From contig JACPKR010000045.1 in assembly GCA_016186945.1 (NCBI GenBank), positions 1 through 17,247 on the forward strand: a stretch of 17,247 nt of DNA, given 5' to 3'. How positions within the stretch are numbered: the stretch's first letter is position 1; each line of letters begins with the position of its first letter. The notes below the pieces were generated by a model, which saw only the letters and a list, made by a program, of their open reading frames with translations, had not been told where the DNA came from and searched no databases. Source of the DNA: Deltaproteobacteria bacterium. Its GTDB lineage: Bacteria > Bdellovibrionota_B > Oligoflexia > Oligoflexales > Bog-1112. Below are positions 1-6,786 of the stretch, in pieces. Position numbers and translations under genes: made by a program.

Positions 1-79
1 AACTTTTTCCGAGGAGTTAACCAGCCTGCAGAGGCTGGTGCTCGAATTGCTGAAAGTCTCACCTGCCGCCTACCACTAA
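1..79 (+). CDS. C-terminal fragment of an unidentified gene (runs off the left edge)
   Basis: The second forward frame is open from the window edge to a TAA at 77-79. It encodes a helical, leucine-rich tail (EELTSLQRLVLELLKV, then SPAAYH) that reads like a genuine protein C-terminus. It stops 8 nt before the stop codon of the opposing gene, a normal convergent arrangement. About 25 residues are too few to assign a family. A 7-bp inverted repeat (20-26 with 33-39) lies inside this coding stretch and is probably incidental. The first forward frame is also open here and runs on to 339, but it would lie antisense across the neighbouring gene and looks less protein-like. Confidence 0.45.
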   Translation, partial: TFSEELTSLQRLVLELLKVSPAAYH

Positions 80-87
80 TAAAGATC

Positions 88-552
88 CTACGACACGGCG
101 GGGGAGAAAAAACTTACACCGCCAAAGTGCGGAATGAGGGCTATAAGAGACTTGAGATTGGTGATGACAACGTGTTTCTTTTGAAGAGCGGAGTCAGACA
201 GAAGATACTGCAATGCTTGTTTGTGAAAGACTTCCATAAGATCAGTCTGCGCAGTCGGCACGACAAACAATGCCCATGGATAATAGTCCTTACTTTGAGG
301 AACAAAAGTGGGAGATTCGTTACCACCCGCATAAACTAGAAATTCGTCTTCCTCAAATCCCATTGCCAACGTCAGAAAGCTTGAGCCCAGAGTGCGAAGT
401 GAGGTGTCGTTTTCAATAGACCCGCTCCGAAAGTAATGATCAATGTTGGATGAACCAGCTTCGTTAGCGACCCTCGATAAAAATTCCAAAAACTGAGGCG
501 CTCTACTTTTCTTGAGTGCATCTTTTTCCGTTATCTTCTTGTTTGCTTTCAT
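88..552 (-). CDS. hypothetical protein, 154 aa
   Basis: I do not recognise this protein. I chose the ATG at 552 because AAGG lies 6 nt upstream; the longer reading would need a TTG at 558. The sequence is soluble-looking, without a signal peptide or membrane helix. It opens with a Lys-rich N-terminus, then a helical stretch (APQFLEFLSRVANEAG), a central alternating part (SFLTLAMGFEEDEFLVYAGG), a hydrophobic strand with aromatic residues (YYPWALFVVPTAQTDL) and a C-terminal part ending in FGGVSFFSP. The mix of predicted strands and one long helix suggests a small alpha/beta fold. It converges on the fragment at the left edge, and about 200 bp separate it from the lipoprotein gene upstream, so it is probably monocistronic. 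Gene reality is fairly sure; function is unknown. Confidence 0.7.
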   Translation of the reverse strand: MKANKKITEKDALKKSRAPQFLEFLSRVANEAGSSNIDHYFRSGSIENDTSLRTLGSSFLTLAMGFEEDEFLVYAGGNESPTFVPQSKDYYPWALFVVPTAQTDLMEVFHKQALQYLLSDSALQKKHVVITNLKSLIALIPHFGGVSFFSPAVS

Positions 553-760
553 AAGCAACCTTCATATCCGTTCCGGGGCCTTCAGTCCGCTTGGAAAACC
601 ATCCACATTTTGTGGTAATGCAATCGGAGCGTGGCAGGATGCTCTTAACCTTAAATAGAAAACACGCCAATATTATTGATGAAAATAAGAAATAGGCAGA
701 TTACGCTAACGATCTAGGGATAAAATAAATTGCCCTACAACTGGAGGGTTCGAAGGAAAG

Positions 761-958
761 TCACTTCCACTTGCAACTTAGCCCTGTGGCCTCAATCTGG
801 TAACAGACGACCTCTTGATTTTCGCATCGGAGGAAGTCCCAGGTGTTGAGGTACCTGCATGACATCTTGTATTCATCGGACTCCGGCTCAACGGCAAAGG
901 ACTTCCCACACGCCTGGGTAAGAGCCATTATTAACAGTGAAAGAATGATCTTTTTCAT
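761..958 (-). CDS. small putative lipoprotein, 65 aa
   Basis: The N-terminus is a compact lipoprotein signal: two lysines, a hydrophobic core (IILSLLIMAL) and a lipobox-like LTQAC at residues 13-17, so Cys17 would be acylated. The mature part is only about 49 residues and has four further cysteines (34, 45, 52, 58), enough for two disulfides in the periplasm. AAGGAG lies about 6 nt before the ATG, so the start is well supported. The gene begins 29 nt after the stop of the secreted nuclease-like gene on the same strand, and the two are probably co-transcribed. No family was recognised. A role as a partner or inhibitor of the nuclease is suggested only by position. Confidence 0.7.
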   Translation of the reverse strand: MKKIILSLLIMALTQACGKSFAVEPESDEYKMSCRYLNTWDFLRCENQEVVCYQIEATGLSCKWK

Positions 959-987
959 CGCTCTCTCCTTTTCTCAAGAATCCTTGG

Positions 988-1476
988 TCAATTCCCTCGT
1001 CCCGTACTCCCCTTCATTCTGCACCAGTCGACCTTTTTCTTTGTGCCACCGTCATAGGGGACTGCATAGCCTTTCGCCAACAGGAGATCGGAAAGGTCGG
1101 CGCCATCCGCAACAACTTTGGCGACGATTCTAAAGTACTTATCCCGCTTCACGTCGATGAGGTCTACCCTTCGCGCGCGGGTTAGAAGCGCTTTGACATA
1201 GTCACGCGCAACTGTCGCCAGTTTCGTTTCACAGGAACTCCCTGTCTTGATTTCAGGAGTATCGGCTCCGTCGAGCCGTACAGCGATGTCGTCTCCAAGC
1301 AAGGGATGGACCCCAGGGATATCAAAGGTCATGGTGTCCCCGTCGTAGTTTTTCACATAGAGCGCACAGGGAAATGATGACTCGGTAGGCGCACAACTGT
1401 TCCCCTCAGCCAGGACAGCCGCAGGCATTAGGACAAAAGCGGTAACGAGGAACATTGAACCAAGGTATTTACTCAT
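988..1476 (-). CDS. secreted staphylococcal nuclease-like protein (SNase/TNase fold)
   Basis: This is a 162-aa protein with a Sec signal peptide (hydrophobic core LGSMFLVTAFVLMPAAVLA, likely cut after Ala23) and one SNase domain. Family landmarks are in order: YDGDT (Asp45, Asp47, Thr48), VRLDGADTPE (Arg67, Asp72, Glu75) and DKYFR with Arg116. These correspond to the calcium-binding and catalytic positions of Staphylococcus aureus nuclease (Asp21, Asp40, Arg35, Glu43, Arg87), so the enzyme is predicted active on DNA or RNA outside the cytoplasm. Four cysteines (28, 37, 82, 152) suggest disulfides, which classical TNase lacks. The start is the ATG with AAGGGGGA about 5 nt upstream. It is followed by the small lipoprotein gene, and the AbiE toxin gene ends 100 nt upstream on the same strand. 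The family call is firm; the substrate is unknown. Confidence 0.88.
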   Translation of the reverse strand: MSKYLGSMFLVTAFVLMPAAVLAEGNSCAPTESSFPCALYVKNYDGDTMTFDIPGVHPLLGDDIAVRLDGADTPEIKTGSSCETKLATVARDYVKALLTRARRVDLIDVKRDKYFRIVAKVVADGADLSDLLLAKGYAVPYDGGTKKKVDWCRMKGSTGRGN

Positions 1477-1577
1477 AGGTTCCCCCTTTTCTCTTTATCA
1501 TGGGTCGGAGGAAGGCGTGTCAGGAGAGGTCACAAAGGAAATTTTTTCAAAATTCAATTGACAAAATTGGAAAAAGT

Positions 1578-2594
1578 TTAGGTGCTATTTATCTGCTTTT
1601 CTAGGCTTTCAAGCCCATTTGCAATCTCAGTGAACGTGGGTCGGGATCCAAAAAACATATCACCCATTTTCTCATAGTCATCTTCAAGCTTCTCTAAAAG
1701 CTCCTTGTTTGGGGCCAACCTCAGCGTTCCTACTTTGGCTTCGTCGTATTCTGCCCACGCTGCATGATAAAAAAGATTCTTGTGTTGAGCTACGGCAGCT
1801 AATAACTCTATCTGTTTAACAGCCGATTTCCCGTATGAGGATTTGGCGAGCATGTAAAGGTCATAATAGTGACGAGATTGATCGGGACGTAGCCTCTTTT
1901 GACCACCATAGAAAATGGAATGCAGGATAGTGGCTTTTTCCCAAAAAGTACGTTCCGCTTTAAGCACAGTGACTTTTGCAACAGCGTCTTTGACGCCCTT
2001 TTGAAGAGCCTTCGATAGATAACTTTCGACCTCAGCGATCTGACTTGGCCAAGTTTCCGCTCTTGCTCCAAATTCGATTCGAACCGCAGGTTGAAAAGAT
2101 GTCCGCCTCCAACCCTTTCCAGTAGTGGGAAATTCGAAAAGTAGCGTCATTGAATCTTTTGAATCAAGCCTCAATTGCCAACGCTTTTGTGCGCCGAGAG
2201 TTCTGTCAAGCTCAGTTTTCAATGTAGGTTGAATGACCTCCTGGATTCTTTTTGCGCAAACCCTGTTTAGTTCCTCGAGCGCTGTTTCCCTCTTGCTGCG
2301 TGATCCTGCCTGCTTAGGGTCGTTGAAACCTTCAAAGCCCAGATGTTTGCGATCTATCGAAAGATCAATATCCTCGGAAAAGCGATCGATAAGCTTGTAG
2401 ACCTTCGATAGAGATGTACCACCCTTAAATGTGAACCACTCGTGCATAGGGGCTTTGGAAAATAGGATCCTGAGGATCAACGTTACCCAGAAGTCCTTTT
2501 CCACCATCGCCACACCCAATCCAGACTCTTGGCTTGCTTGATCAAAATAGACTTGTCTCTCTTGATTTGTTTTTGCAGCTAACTCAAACATCAT
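1578..2594 (-). CDS. abiEii: AbiEii-type nucleotidyltransferase toxin
   Basis: This is the toxin half of a type IV AbiE toxin-antitoxin/abortive-infection system (338 aa). The nucleotidyltransferase hallmarks are visible: FKGGTSLSKVY with the GG(T/S) motif at about 58-61, SEDIDLS with Asp75 and Asp77, the family's ERTFWEK block at 214-220, and RHYYDLYML near 241. Known AbiEii/MenT enzymes transfer nucleotides (for MenT, onto tRNA) and slow growth during phage attack; that activity here is inferred from the family. I chose the ATG at 2594 because it overlaps the end of the antitoxin gene by 11 nt after a purine-rich AAGAAGAAAG. The ORF could extend upstream to 2660, but that adds a basic leader translated entirely inside the antitoxin gene. 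The overlap implies translational coupling. Confidence 0.92.
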   Translation of the reverse strand: MMFELAAKTNQERQVYFDQASQESGLGVAMVEKDFWVTLILRILFSKAPMHEWFTFKGGTSLSKVYKLIDRFSEDIDLSIDRKHLGFEGFNDPKQAGSRSKRETALEELNRVCAKRIQEVIQPTLKTELDRTLGAQKRWQLRLDSKDSMTLLFEFPTTGKGWRRTSFQPAVRIEFGARAETWPSQIAEVESYLSKALQKGVKDAVAKVTVLKAERTFWEKATILHSIFYGGQKRLRPDQSRHYYDLYMLAKSSYGKSAVKQIELLAAVAQHKNLFYHAAWAEYDEAKVGTLRLAPNKELLEKLEDDYEKMGDMFFGSRPTFTEIANGLESLEKQINST

Positions 2595-3204
2595 TTTCTT
2601 TCTTCTTAATAAGATAACGAAAGATGTCAGCGATCCACGCTGGAGATGCGTACCGGACATCTGCTCTTAATTGTTTGATTTGTTCATCCGAAATTCGCTT
2701 CCGGAAGCCAGACAACTCCTTTTTCCCAATATTCCCTTTACCTATATACCGTAAAGCCTGAATCAAGAGACCCGAAAAACGTCCTGCTGTTGCCATGTTA
2801 CGGAGCGTTGTATTCCTTAGCTCGATCGTGATTTTGCCAACTTTAACAATTCGGGCTTTGCGATCGGTTAAGTACACAATTTTCGCCGGAACCTGATTCG
2901 AAAATCCGAGTATGTTCGCAGCATATGCACCCGTCGGCTGAATTTTCGCCTTATCCTTTCTTGCAAGTGCACGAGCTATGTCTTCTGGAGGGGCTGCTAA
3001 TTTTCCAAGTGCTTTGTGAATCCGTGGATAGTCGTAAATTCCCCTTGTGAGTCGTCGAATGATCTTCTTTTCAGTAAGACGTGAAAGTGCTGTATGAATT
3101 GCTATATCACTACCTAAATCGGCAAGATCCGCGGGAGAGAAAACCCAACCCCTTTTGTGGCCATAAACTCTACTTTTTACCTTATTTTCAACAGATTGTG
3201 TCAA
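2584..3204 (-). CDS. abiEi: AbiEi-type antitoxin, DUF6088 family
   Basis: This is a 206-aa partner of the nucleotidyltransferase. The N-terminal third is a winged helix (GWVFSPADLADLGS, then TALSRLTEKKIIRRLTRGIYDYP), the signature of DUF6088/AbiEi-like antitoxins. The C-terminal part (GKITIELRNTT, then YIGKGNIGKKELSG) is the usual antitoxin domain. In studied AbiE systems the antitoxin represses its own operon by binding inverted repeats in front of it. A long palindrome sits 17 nt upstream here (3221-3251), which fits. The start codon is TTG: an in-frame TAG lies two codons upstream and the next in-frame ATG falls far inside the conserved region. Only a weak AGG is available as ribosome binding site, so translation may be deliberately low. 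It overlaps the toxin by 11 nt. Confidence 0.9.
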   Translation of the reverse strand: MTQSVENKVKSRVYGHKRGWVFSPADLADLGSDIAIHTALSRLTEKKIIRRLTRGIYDYPRIHKALGKLAAPPEDIARALARKDKAKIQPTGAYAANILGFSNQVPAKIVYLTDRKARIVKVGKITIELRNTTLRNMATAGRFSGLLIQALRYIGKGNIGKKELSGFRKRISDEQIKQLRADVRYASPAWIADIFRYLIKKKENDV

Positions 3205-3220
3205 TTTCTAAAGCCTATTT

Positions 3221-3251
3221 TTGTAAGGAAAAAGGAGCCTTTTCCTTACAA
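3221..3251. promoter_or_regulatory. long palindrome, candidate AbiEi operator
   Basis: The arms TTGTAAGGAAAAAGG (3221-3235) and CCTTTTCCTTACAA (3238-3251) are complementary over 14 positions with one bulged A and a 2-nt centre. The site fills most of the 63-bp gap between the nuclease gene's stop and the antitoxin's TTG start. It is not a standard intrinsic terminator, because the sequence following it on the minus strand is A-rich rather than T-rich. AbiE antitoxins are known to bind inverted repeats upstream of their own gene, so autoregulation is the favoured reading. A hairpin terminator for the nuclease transcript remains possible. Confidence 0.6.
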
Positions 3252-3267
3252 GGATAACACAGTAGCC

Positions 3268-4743
3268 CTATTCCAGCAAAGCTCGGTAAATCTCGACCAT
3301 CGCAAGGGTGTCGAGTTTGCAGTATTCCCGGAGGTTTTTCCTGAGTGCCTGCTTTTCCGTGGAGTTGATCGTCGGATCACGTAATTTCAGGTAGGCCAGC
3401 AACGCTCCGGTGCCTTCGGCAATCTCCATCCCGTCGTATGTCAATGTTGGCACAAGAGCCGGGAGAACTTTTTTGATCGAAAATGACCCGTTAAAGTCCG
3501 GGTGATAAAGGTGATCGCAAACAAGACGGTAGAGATCGAAAATTCGCGCATTCAGGTTCTGAATTTCCACGGAAAAGTCGGGGAAATGTTCAGCCAGGCT
3601 GCTTAGAATCCCTTTCTCAAACTTCTCAAAATATACGACGATTGTTCCTTCGCCCCGGACAGTGTCAAGCAATGTCGTTACGAATTCTTTACGGGGATCC
3701 TCCATGCCTTCAATCAAAAACTCCCTGTGATCCAGCTTTCCGCTCTTATCCATTCGATGAACCGACAACTGGAACGGAATTTGCTGCCAGGGACGTGATC
3801 CCGGGAAGATCGGAAGGGCAGGGTTGCAAGTTTCGAAGTCCATGAAGTAGAGAGGAAACTCAAGGGTGGAGAGGAGATCTGAGATTTCAGAACTCTTGAA
3901 GATTTTCCCCGACGCTACCGCATCACGAATCCGTGCTTGAATAGGCGTGAGATCGAAATCCACAGGAATATCAGAAATTCGCTCGATCCCCTTCTGCCTT
4001 AATAACGAAAGTTTCTTATCGGAAATCCGAGGAAGCATAGTGATATGTCCTTCCGGAAGTCCAATGCGGCAGAAACCGTAGAAGTCGCATTTATGTGGGT
4101 TCTTGCACTGCGGGCCGATGGGAATTGCGGGCGTGGTATCCTCGGAAAGTACCTTCTTCATCCTACCGATCAGATGCGGAACCTCTGCCATTTTCTTCTC
4201 GACTTCCTCCGTAACATCACTGATCGCAAATAGAGCCTTCAAGTCGTAGCCACCGCCAGGATACACATAGTCAGGGTTAAGGTGCATAAGTGAACAAGTT
4301 CTTACATCGTAACCCAATCCTTTCACAACATGGGCTTGAATCGCAAGGTCAGGAATATGCTCGCGCTTGGGTTGGGTTGATGACTTCACCTCAATCAAAT
4401 CGACAGTCCCATCGGAATTGATTCGCAAGACGTCGACCCGTGTTCGTATGTTGTCGAAAGTAAATGCAGCTTCGAAAATGTGCCTTGCGGAACGATCTTT
4501 TATCTTTTCGGCTGTCCTCATAACAGCCAAATCATGCTCGAAGTAGCTCTCCCCGATTAAAAAACCATCCTCGAAATATTGTCGCGCAAGTTCTCCCACC
4601 TTGGTTCCGGTCTCTATGATGTATTGACCATGCTCGCTTCGCTCATCCATGTCTTTTTTCTGATAAGCGTGAAGATAGAGAGATTTCAGACACTGGACGC
4701 CGTGCATAAAAAGCGATTTCGACAATTGCGGCTTTGTTTTCAT
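3268..4743 (-). CDS. DUF2779 protein: Cas4-like PD-(D/E)XK nuclease fused to DEDD exonuclease-like domain
   Basis: This 491-aa protein has two apparent nuclease domains. Residues 1-230 resemble Cas4/RecB-type PD-(D/E)XK nucleases: Glu91 (FEAAFTF), Asp104 (RVDVL), the core DLIEVKSS with Glu118 and Lys120, and Gln136 in a following helix. Cys18 plus Cys213, Cys219 and Cys225 reproduce the four-cysteine Fe-S arrangement of Cas4/AddB-like enzymes. Residues 295-490 match DUF2779 and look like a DnaQ-type DEDD exonuclease: FMDFET (Asp302, Glu304), IFDLY (Asp403) and YCKLD (Asp478). Both active sites appear intact. The start is the ATG 7 nt after the stop of the WYL regulator, so the two are one operon. 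The biological role is not established to my knowledge. The link to AbiE next door suggests DNA processing in defence or repair, which is inference. Confidence 0.85.
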   Translation of the reverse strand: MKTKPQLSKSLFMHGVQCLKSLYLHAYQKKDMDERSEHGQYIIETGTKVGELARQYFEDGFLIGESYFEHDLAVMRTAEKIKDRSARHIFEAAFTFDNIRTRVDVLRINSDGTVDLIEVKSSTQPKREHIPDLAIQAHVVKGLGYDVRTCSLMHLNPDYVYPGGGYDLKALFAISDVTEEVEKKMAEVPHLIGRMKKVLSEDTTPAIPIGPQCKNPHKCDFYGFCRIGLPEGHITMLPRISDKKLSLLRQKGIERISDIPVDFDLTPIQARIRDAVASGKIFKSSEISDLLSTLEFPLYFMDFETCNPALPIFPGSRPWQQIPFQLSVHRMDKSGKLDHREFLIEGMEDPRKEFVTTLLDTVRGEGTIVVYFEKFEKGILSSLAEHFPDFSVEIQNLNARIFDLYRLVCDHLYHPDFNGSFSIKKVLPALVPTLTYDGMEIAEGTGALLAYLKLRDPTINSTEKQALRKNLREYCKLDTLAMVEIYRALLE

Positions 4744-4750
4744 ATAGCCC

Positions 4751-5761
4751 TTATCCCGTCTTCTTATAAAGATTGATCAGCTTCTCGGTCTCTTCCTTTA
4801 TTCTATCAACAAGTTCAATTGGTTTAAGAACAAGCATCTCGGCTCCGAATCCCATGATCCAGTGGATAAGTTCCGGGGTGATTGCTACATCAAAATGCAC
4901 CTCAACGGAGCCATCCCCTCGCGAAATAACCCGCTGGGAAGGGTGCCACCTTCTTTCCTTGATATAGTTGGCCAGCAATTGCGAAGCTTGCAACACAACA
5001 CTGACGGGATTGGCTCCATGATAAACCCCAAAACTAGACTCGAAGTATTTTTCGGGGTCTTCCAAGACACCATCGAAGGGATCTTCAAGCATCTTCGCGT
5101 CTGTCATGCGAGGTATTGCGTATATCTTGTTGGTCCCACTTTCCAAATCCTCCGCTACGAGATAAAGCGATCCCTTAGCGAAATAAATAAACTGCGGCCC
5201 AACCGTTCGTTCCATGCCGTCTGGTTTGTTTACTGATTTGTAAGAAAATCGAAGCTTCTGTCTCTCAGCACACGCTGAACGCACAGTCTCTAAAGTATCG
5301 GGGTCGATCCCAAGCCCCCAACGGGGACCAGCTTCAAAAATTAGCTCTCGACCAATCTCATCAAGATATTCTTGTCCACTTCCGCTGATCTTCTCTTCGA
5401 TTTTTGTGAACGTAGAAATCAGGTCAGCGTAGAAGGGCGTATCCTTAAGAGGGGACAGCACGTTCCGAGCAAAGTAAAGAGCCAACAATTCTCGGGCTGA
5501 GAAGATCAGATAATTGTTGAGCTTTGTCGTTTTTTCGAGAGTCCACCTTGCTCCATAGCTTTCATCCTTACCCTTTTCCTCAAGGGGAAAGCGCGCGGCA
5601 CGTAGGGCCTCAAGATCCCTGTATACGGTTCTCTTTCCAACGTCGAAGCCTCGATCCTGAAGGCGGATCACTAAATCACCTGCGCTAAGCCCTTGAGGCG
5701 CACCCTCAAGGATCGACAGAATCCTATAAATTCTAGCAACTTGTGTATTTCTTCCCTTCAA
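4751..5761 (-). CDS. WYL-domain transcriptional regulator
   Basis: This 336-aa regulator has the standard order: an N-terminal winged helix (about 8-60, with LSAGDLVIRLQDRGF and GKRTVYRDLEALRAA), a central WYL domain (about 150-230, with the core GSLYLVAED in place of the literal W-Y-L) and a C-terminal WCX domain (about 255-335). WYL domains are ligand- or nucleic-acid-sensing modules that often govern DNA-damage and anti-phage genes. It precedes the double-nuclease gene by 7 nt, so it likely controls that operon. The start is TTG: an in-frame TAA lies eight codons upstream, and a GGGGG run ends 6 nt before the TTG. An inverted repeat GGACA-N7-TGTCC lies about 84 bp upstream of the start codon as a possible operator. 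Confidence 0.9.
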   Translation of the reverse strand: MKGRNTQVARIYRILSILEGAPQGLSAGDLVIRLQDRGFDVGKRTVYRDLEALRAARFPLEEKGKDESYGARWTLEKTTKLNNYLIFSARELLALYFARNVLSPLKDTPFYADLISTFTKIEEKISGSGQEYLDEIGRELIFEAGPRWGLGIDPDTLETVRSACAERQKLRFSYKSVNKPDGMERTVGPQFIYFAKGSLYLVAEDLESGTNKIYAIPRMTDAKMLEDPFDGVLEDPEKYFESSFGVYHGANPVSVVLQASQLLANYIKERRWHPSQRVISRGDGSVEVHFDVAITPELIHWIMGFGAEMLVLKPIELVDRIKEETEKLINLYKKTG

Positions 5762-6279
5762 CCCTCACCCCCAATTTATTTCATTCGGATTTTTTGTCCT
5801 CCATGATTAACAAAAAACGATTCGGGGAAAGGAGCGTCAAAGAAGGACATTCGCACTGTCCCTTTTTTTGAGTTCGGACCTCAGATGACACAAAGTTTAG
5901 CGAACAGAGATTAGAAGGTCAGAGAAGAACAACGACGAGAATCCAATGTTTCTTTTGAAAAATTCTTTTTAAGGAGAGAGAAAGGGAACGGAATACCGGT
6001 GATATCGATTTTTTTTGGGATCAGTTTGTTTTTAGCGTTGACTTTCGTTTGTTACAGAAAAAGCTAGGCATATCATATGTTCAGAATCTGGATGAACAGG
6101 TTCTTGAAGTCGCGTTGAACGACATCATTACTTTCATTTTCACCAATCATGGGACAACAGGCCGCGGCTACAGAATTTGCGAATAATCATGAGCAGCTAT
6201 TCCGTCCTTTTGTTAATCCTATCCTAGATCACATTACTGGCTGTGTCAGAATTGAGCTTTGCCTGTCGGCCCGCTGATG
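5762..6279. other. 518-bp region without a convincing gene
   Basis: The left part is the upstream region of the WYL operon. Two overlapping plus-strand reading frames stand out at the right. One (5959-6186) is open for 75 codons and reads like protein (for example LLQKKLGISYVQNLDEQV, ending GRGYRICE) but has no ATG, GTG or TTG near its beginning, so it may be a decayed gene remnant. Another starts with GTG at 5999 and encodes a 22-residue hydrophobic peptide (VISIFFGISLFLALTFVC, then YRKS). A good AAGGAG at 5971-5976 is too far from either start. Nothing supportable was seen between 6187 and 6279. Confidence 0.4.
5845..5861. promoter_or_regulatory. inverted repeat upstream of the WYL regulator
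   Basis: GGACA (5845-5849) and TGTCC (5857-5861) are separated by 7 nt. With one bulged base the symmetry extends to AAGGACA / TGTCCCTT. Position upstream of an autoregulated-type WYL gene fits an operator for a dimeric regulator. On the plus strand the repeat is followed by seven T, so it also resembles a weak intrinsic terminator, but no plus-strand gene ends here. Confidence 0.4.
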
Positions 6280-6786
6280 TTATCCATCCAGTTCCCACCT
6301 CAATGCGATGTGTTCGCAATCGAGCTTCTTTCTTTTTTGAAAACTGACGCCACCAACTTGATGATAAAAGCCGATTGCATTCGTGTTTGCCTCCAAGACC
6401 CAGAGATAGGTGCTATGACAACCTTGAGATCGTAGCCATCTAAAAGTATCATTCAGGAGTGCTTTGCCGATCCCCTTTTTTTGAACTTCTTTGAGGATGT
6501 TGATTGCGTAAATTTCTGAATCGGCTTCGATATCGTTGTCACGTTTATCTGTCGATGCGAAGATAAAACCGGCTATCCGATCATCGACAACTGCAAGCTC
6601 AATGAACCGGCGATTATCGCATTTCGTTATTGTATTCTTCCACTGCTCAATTCGGCTTTCGAGACTGCGGCCATGAATAACTTCGTCAGAAAGGAGGCCC
6701 GTGTATGTGTCCTCCCAAACTTTCAAATGCAGCTTGGCCAGGTCTTCAGCGTCATCTATCTTCGGTTGTCGATATTGAGTGTTCAT
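6280..6786 (-). CDS. GNAT family N-acetyltransferase
   Basis: This 168-aa protein has the GNAT fold. It begins with RQPKIDDAEDLAKLHLKVW, has strand beta4 and motif A with the acetyl-CoA pyrophosphate loop (INILKEVQKKGIGKALLND, Q-x-x-G-x-G/A type), and ends with the motif B region (NTNAIGFYHQVGGV). Such enzymes transfer acetyl from acetyl-CoA to an amine; the substrate cannot be predicted. Its ATG overlaps the TGA of the membrane-protein gene (ATGA, 4 nt), so translation is probably coupled and the two products may be functionally linked. It is the last gene of that operon and is followed by the 518-bp gap. Confidence 0.88.
   Translation of the reverse strand: MNTQYRQPKIDDAEDLAKLHLKVWEDTYTGLLSDEVIHGRSLESRIEQWKNTITKCDNRRFIELAVVDDRIAGFIFASTDKRDNDIEADSEIYAINILKEVQKKGIGKALLNDTFRWLRSQGCHSTYLWVLEANTNAIGFYHQVGGVSFQKRKKLDCEHIALRWELDG

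Noticed and set aside
20-39. 7-bp hairpin near the left edge
   Set aside because: It lies inside the coding tail of the partial gene and is not followed by a T-run.
1-339. Plus-strand frame open from the window edge to 339
   Set aside because: Most of it lies antisense to the 154-aa gene, which has a ribosome binding site and better protein character. The shorter frame ending at 79 explains the edge better.
2595-2660. N-terminal extension of the AbiE toxin ORF
   Set aside because: It lies wholly inside the antitoxin gene and is not family-like, and the ATG at 2594 follows a purine-rich ribosome-binding segment.
3221-3251. Intrinsic terminator of the double-nuclease gene
   Set aside because: On the transcribed strand the hairpin is followed by A-rich sequence, not a T-run. 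It is kept as an operator candidate.
4862-5236. 124-codon plus-strand ORF
   Set aside because: It is antisense to the strongly recognisable WYL gene, with no family resemblance or ribosome binding site.
5803-5871. 22-codon plus-strand ORF ending in the T-run
   Set aside because: It has no ribosome binding site, and its end is simply the T-tract next to the dyad.
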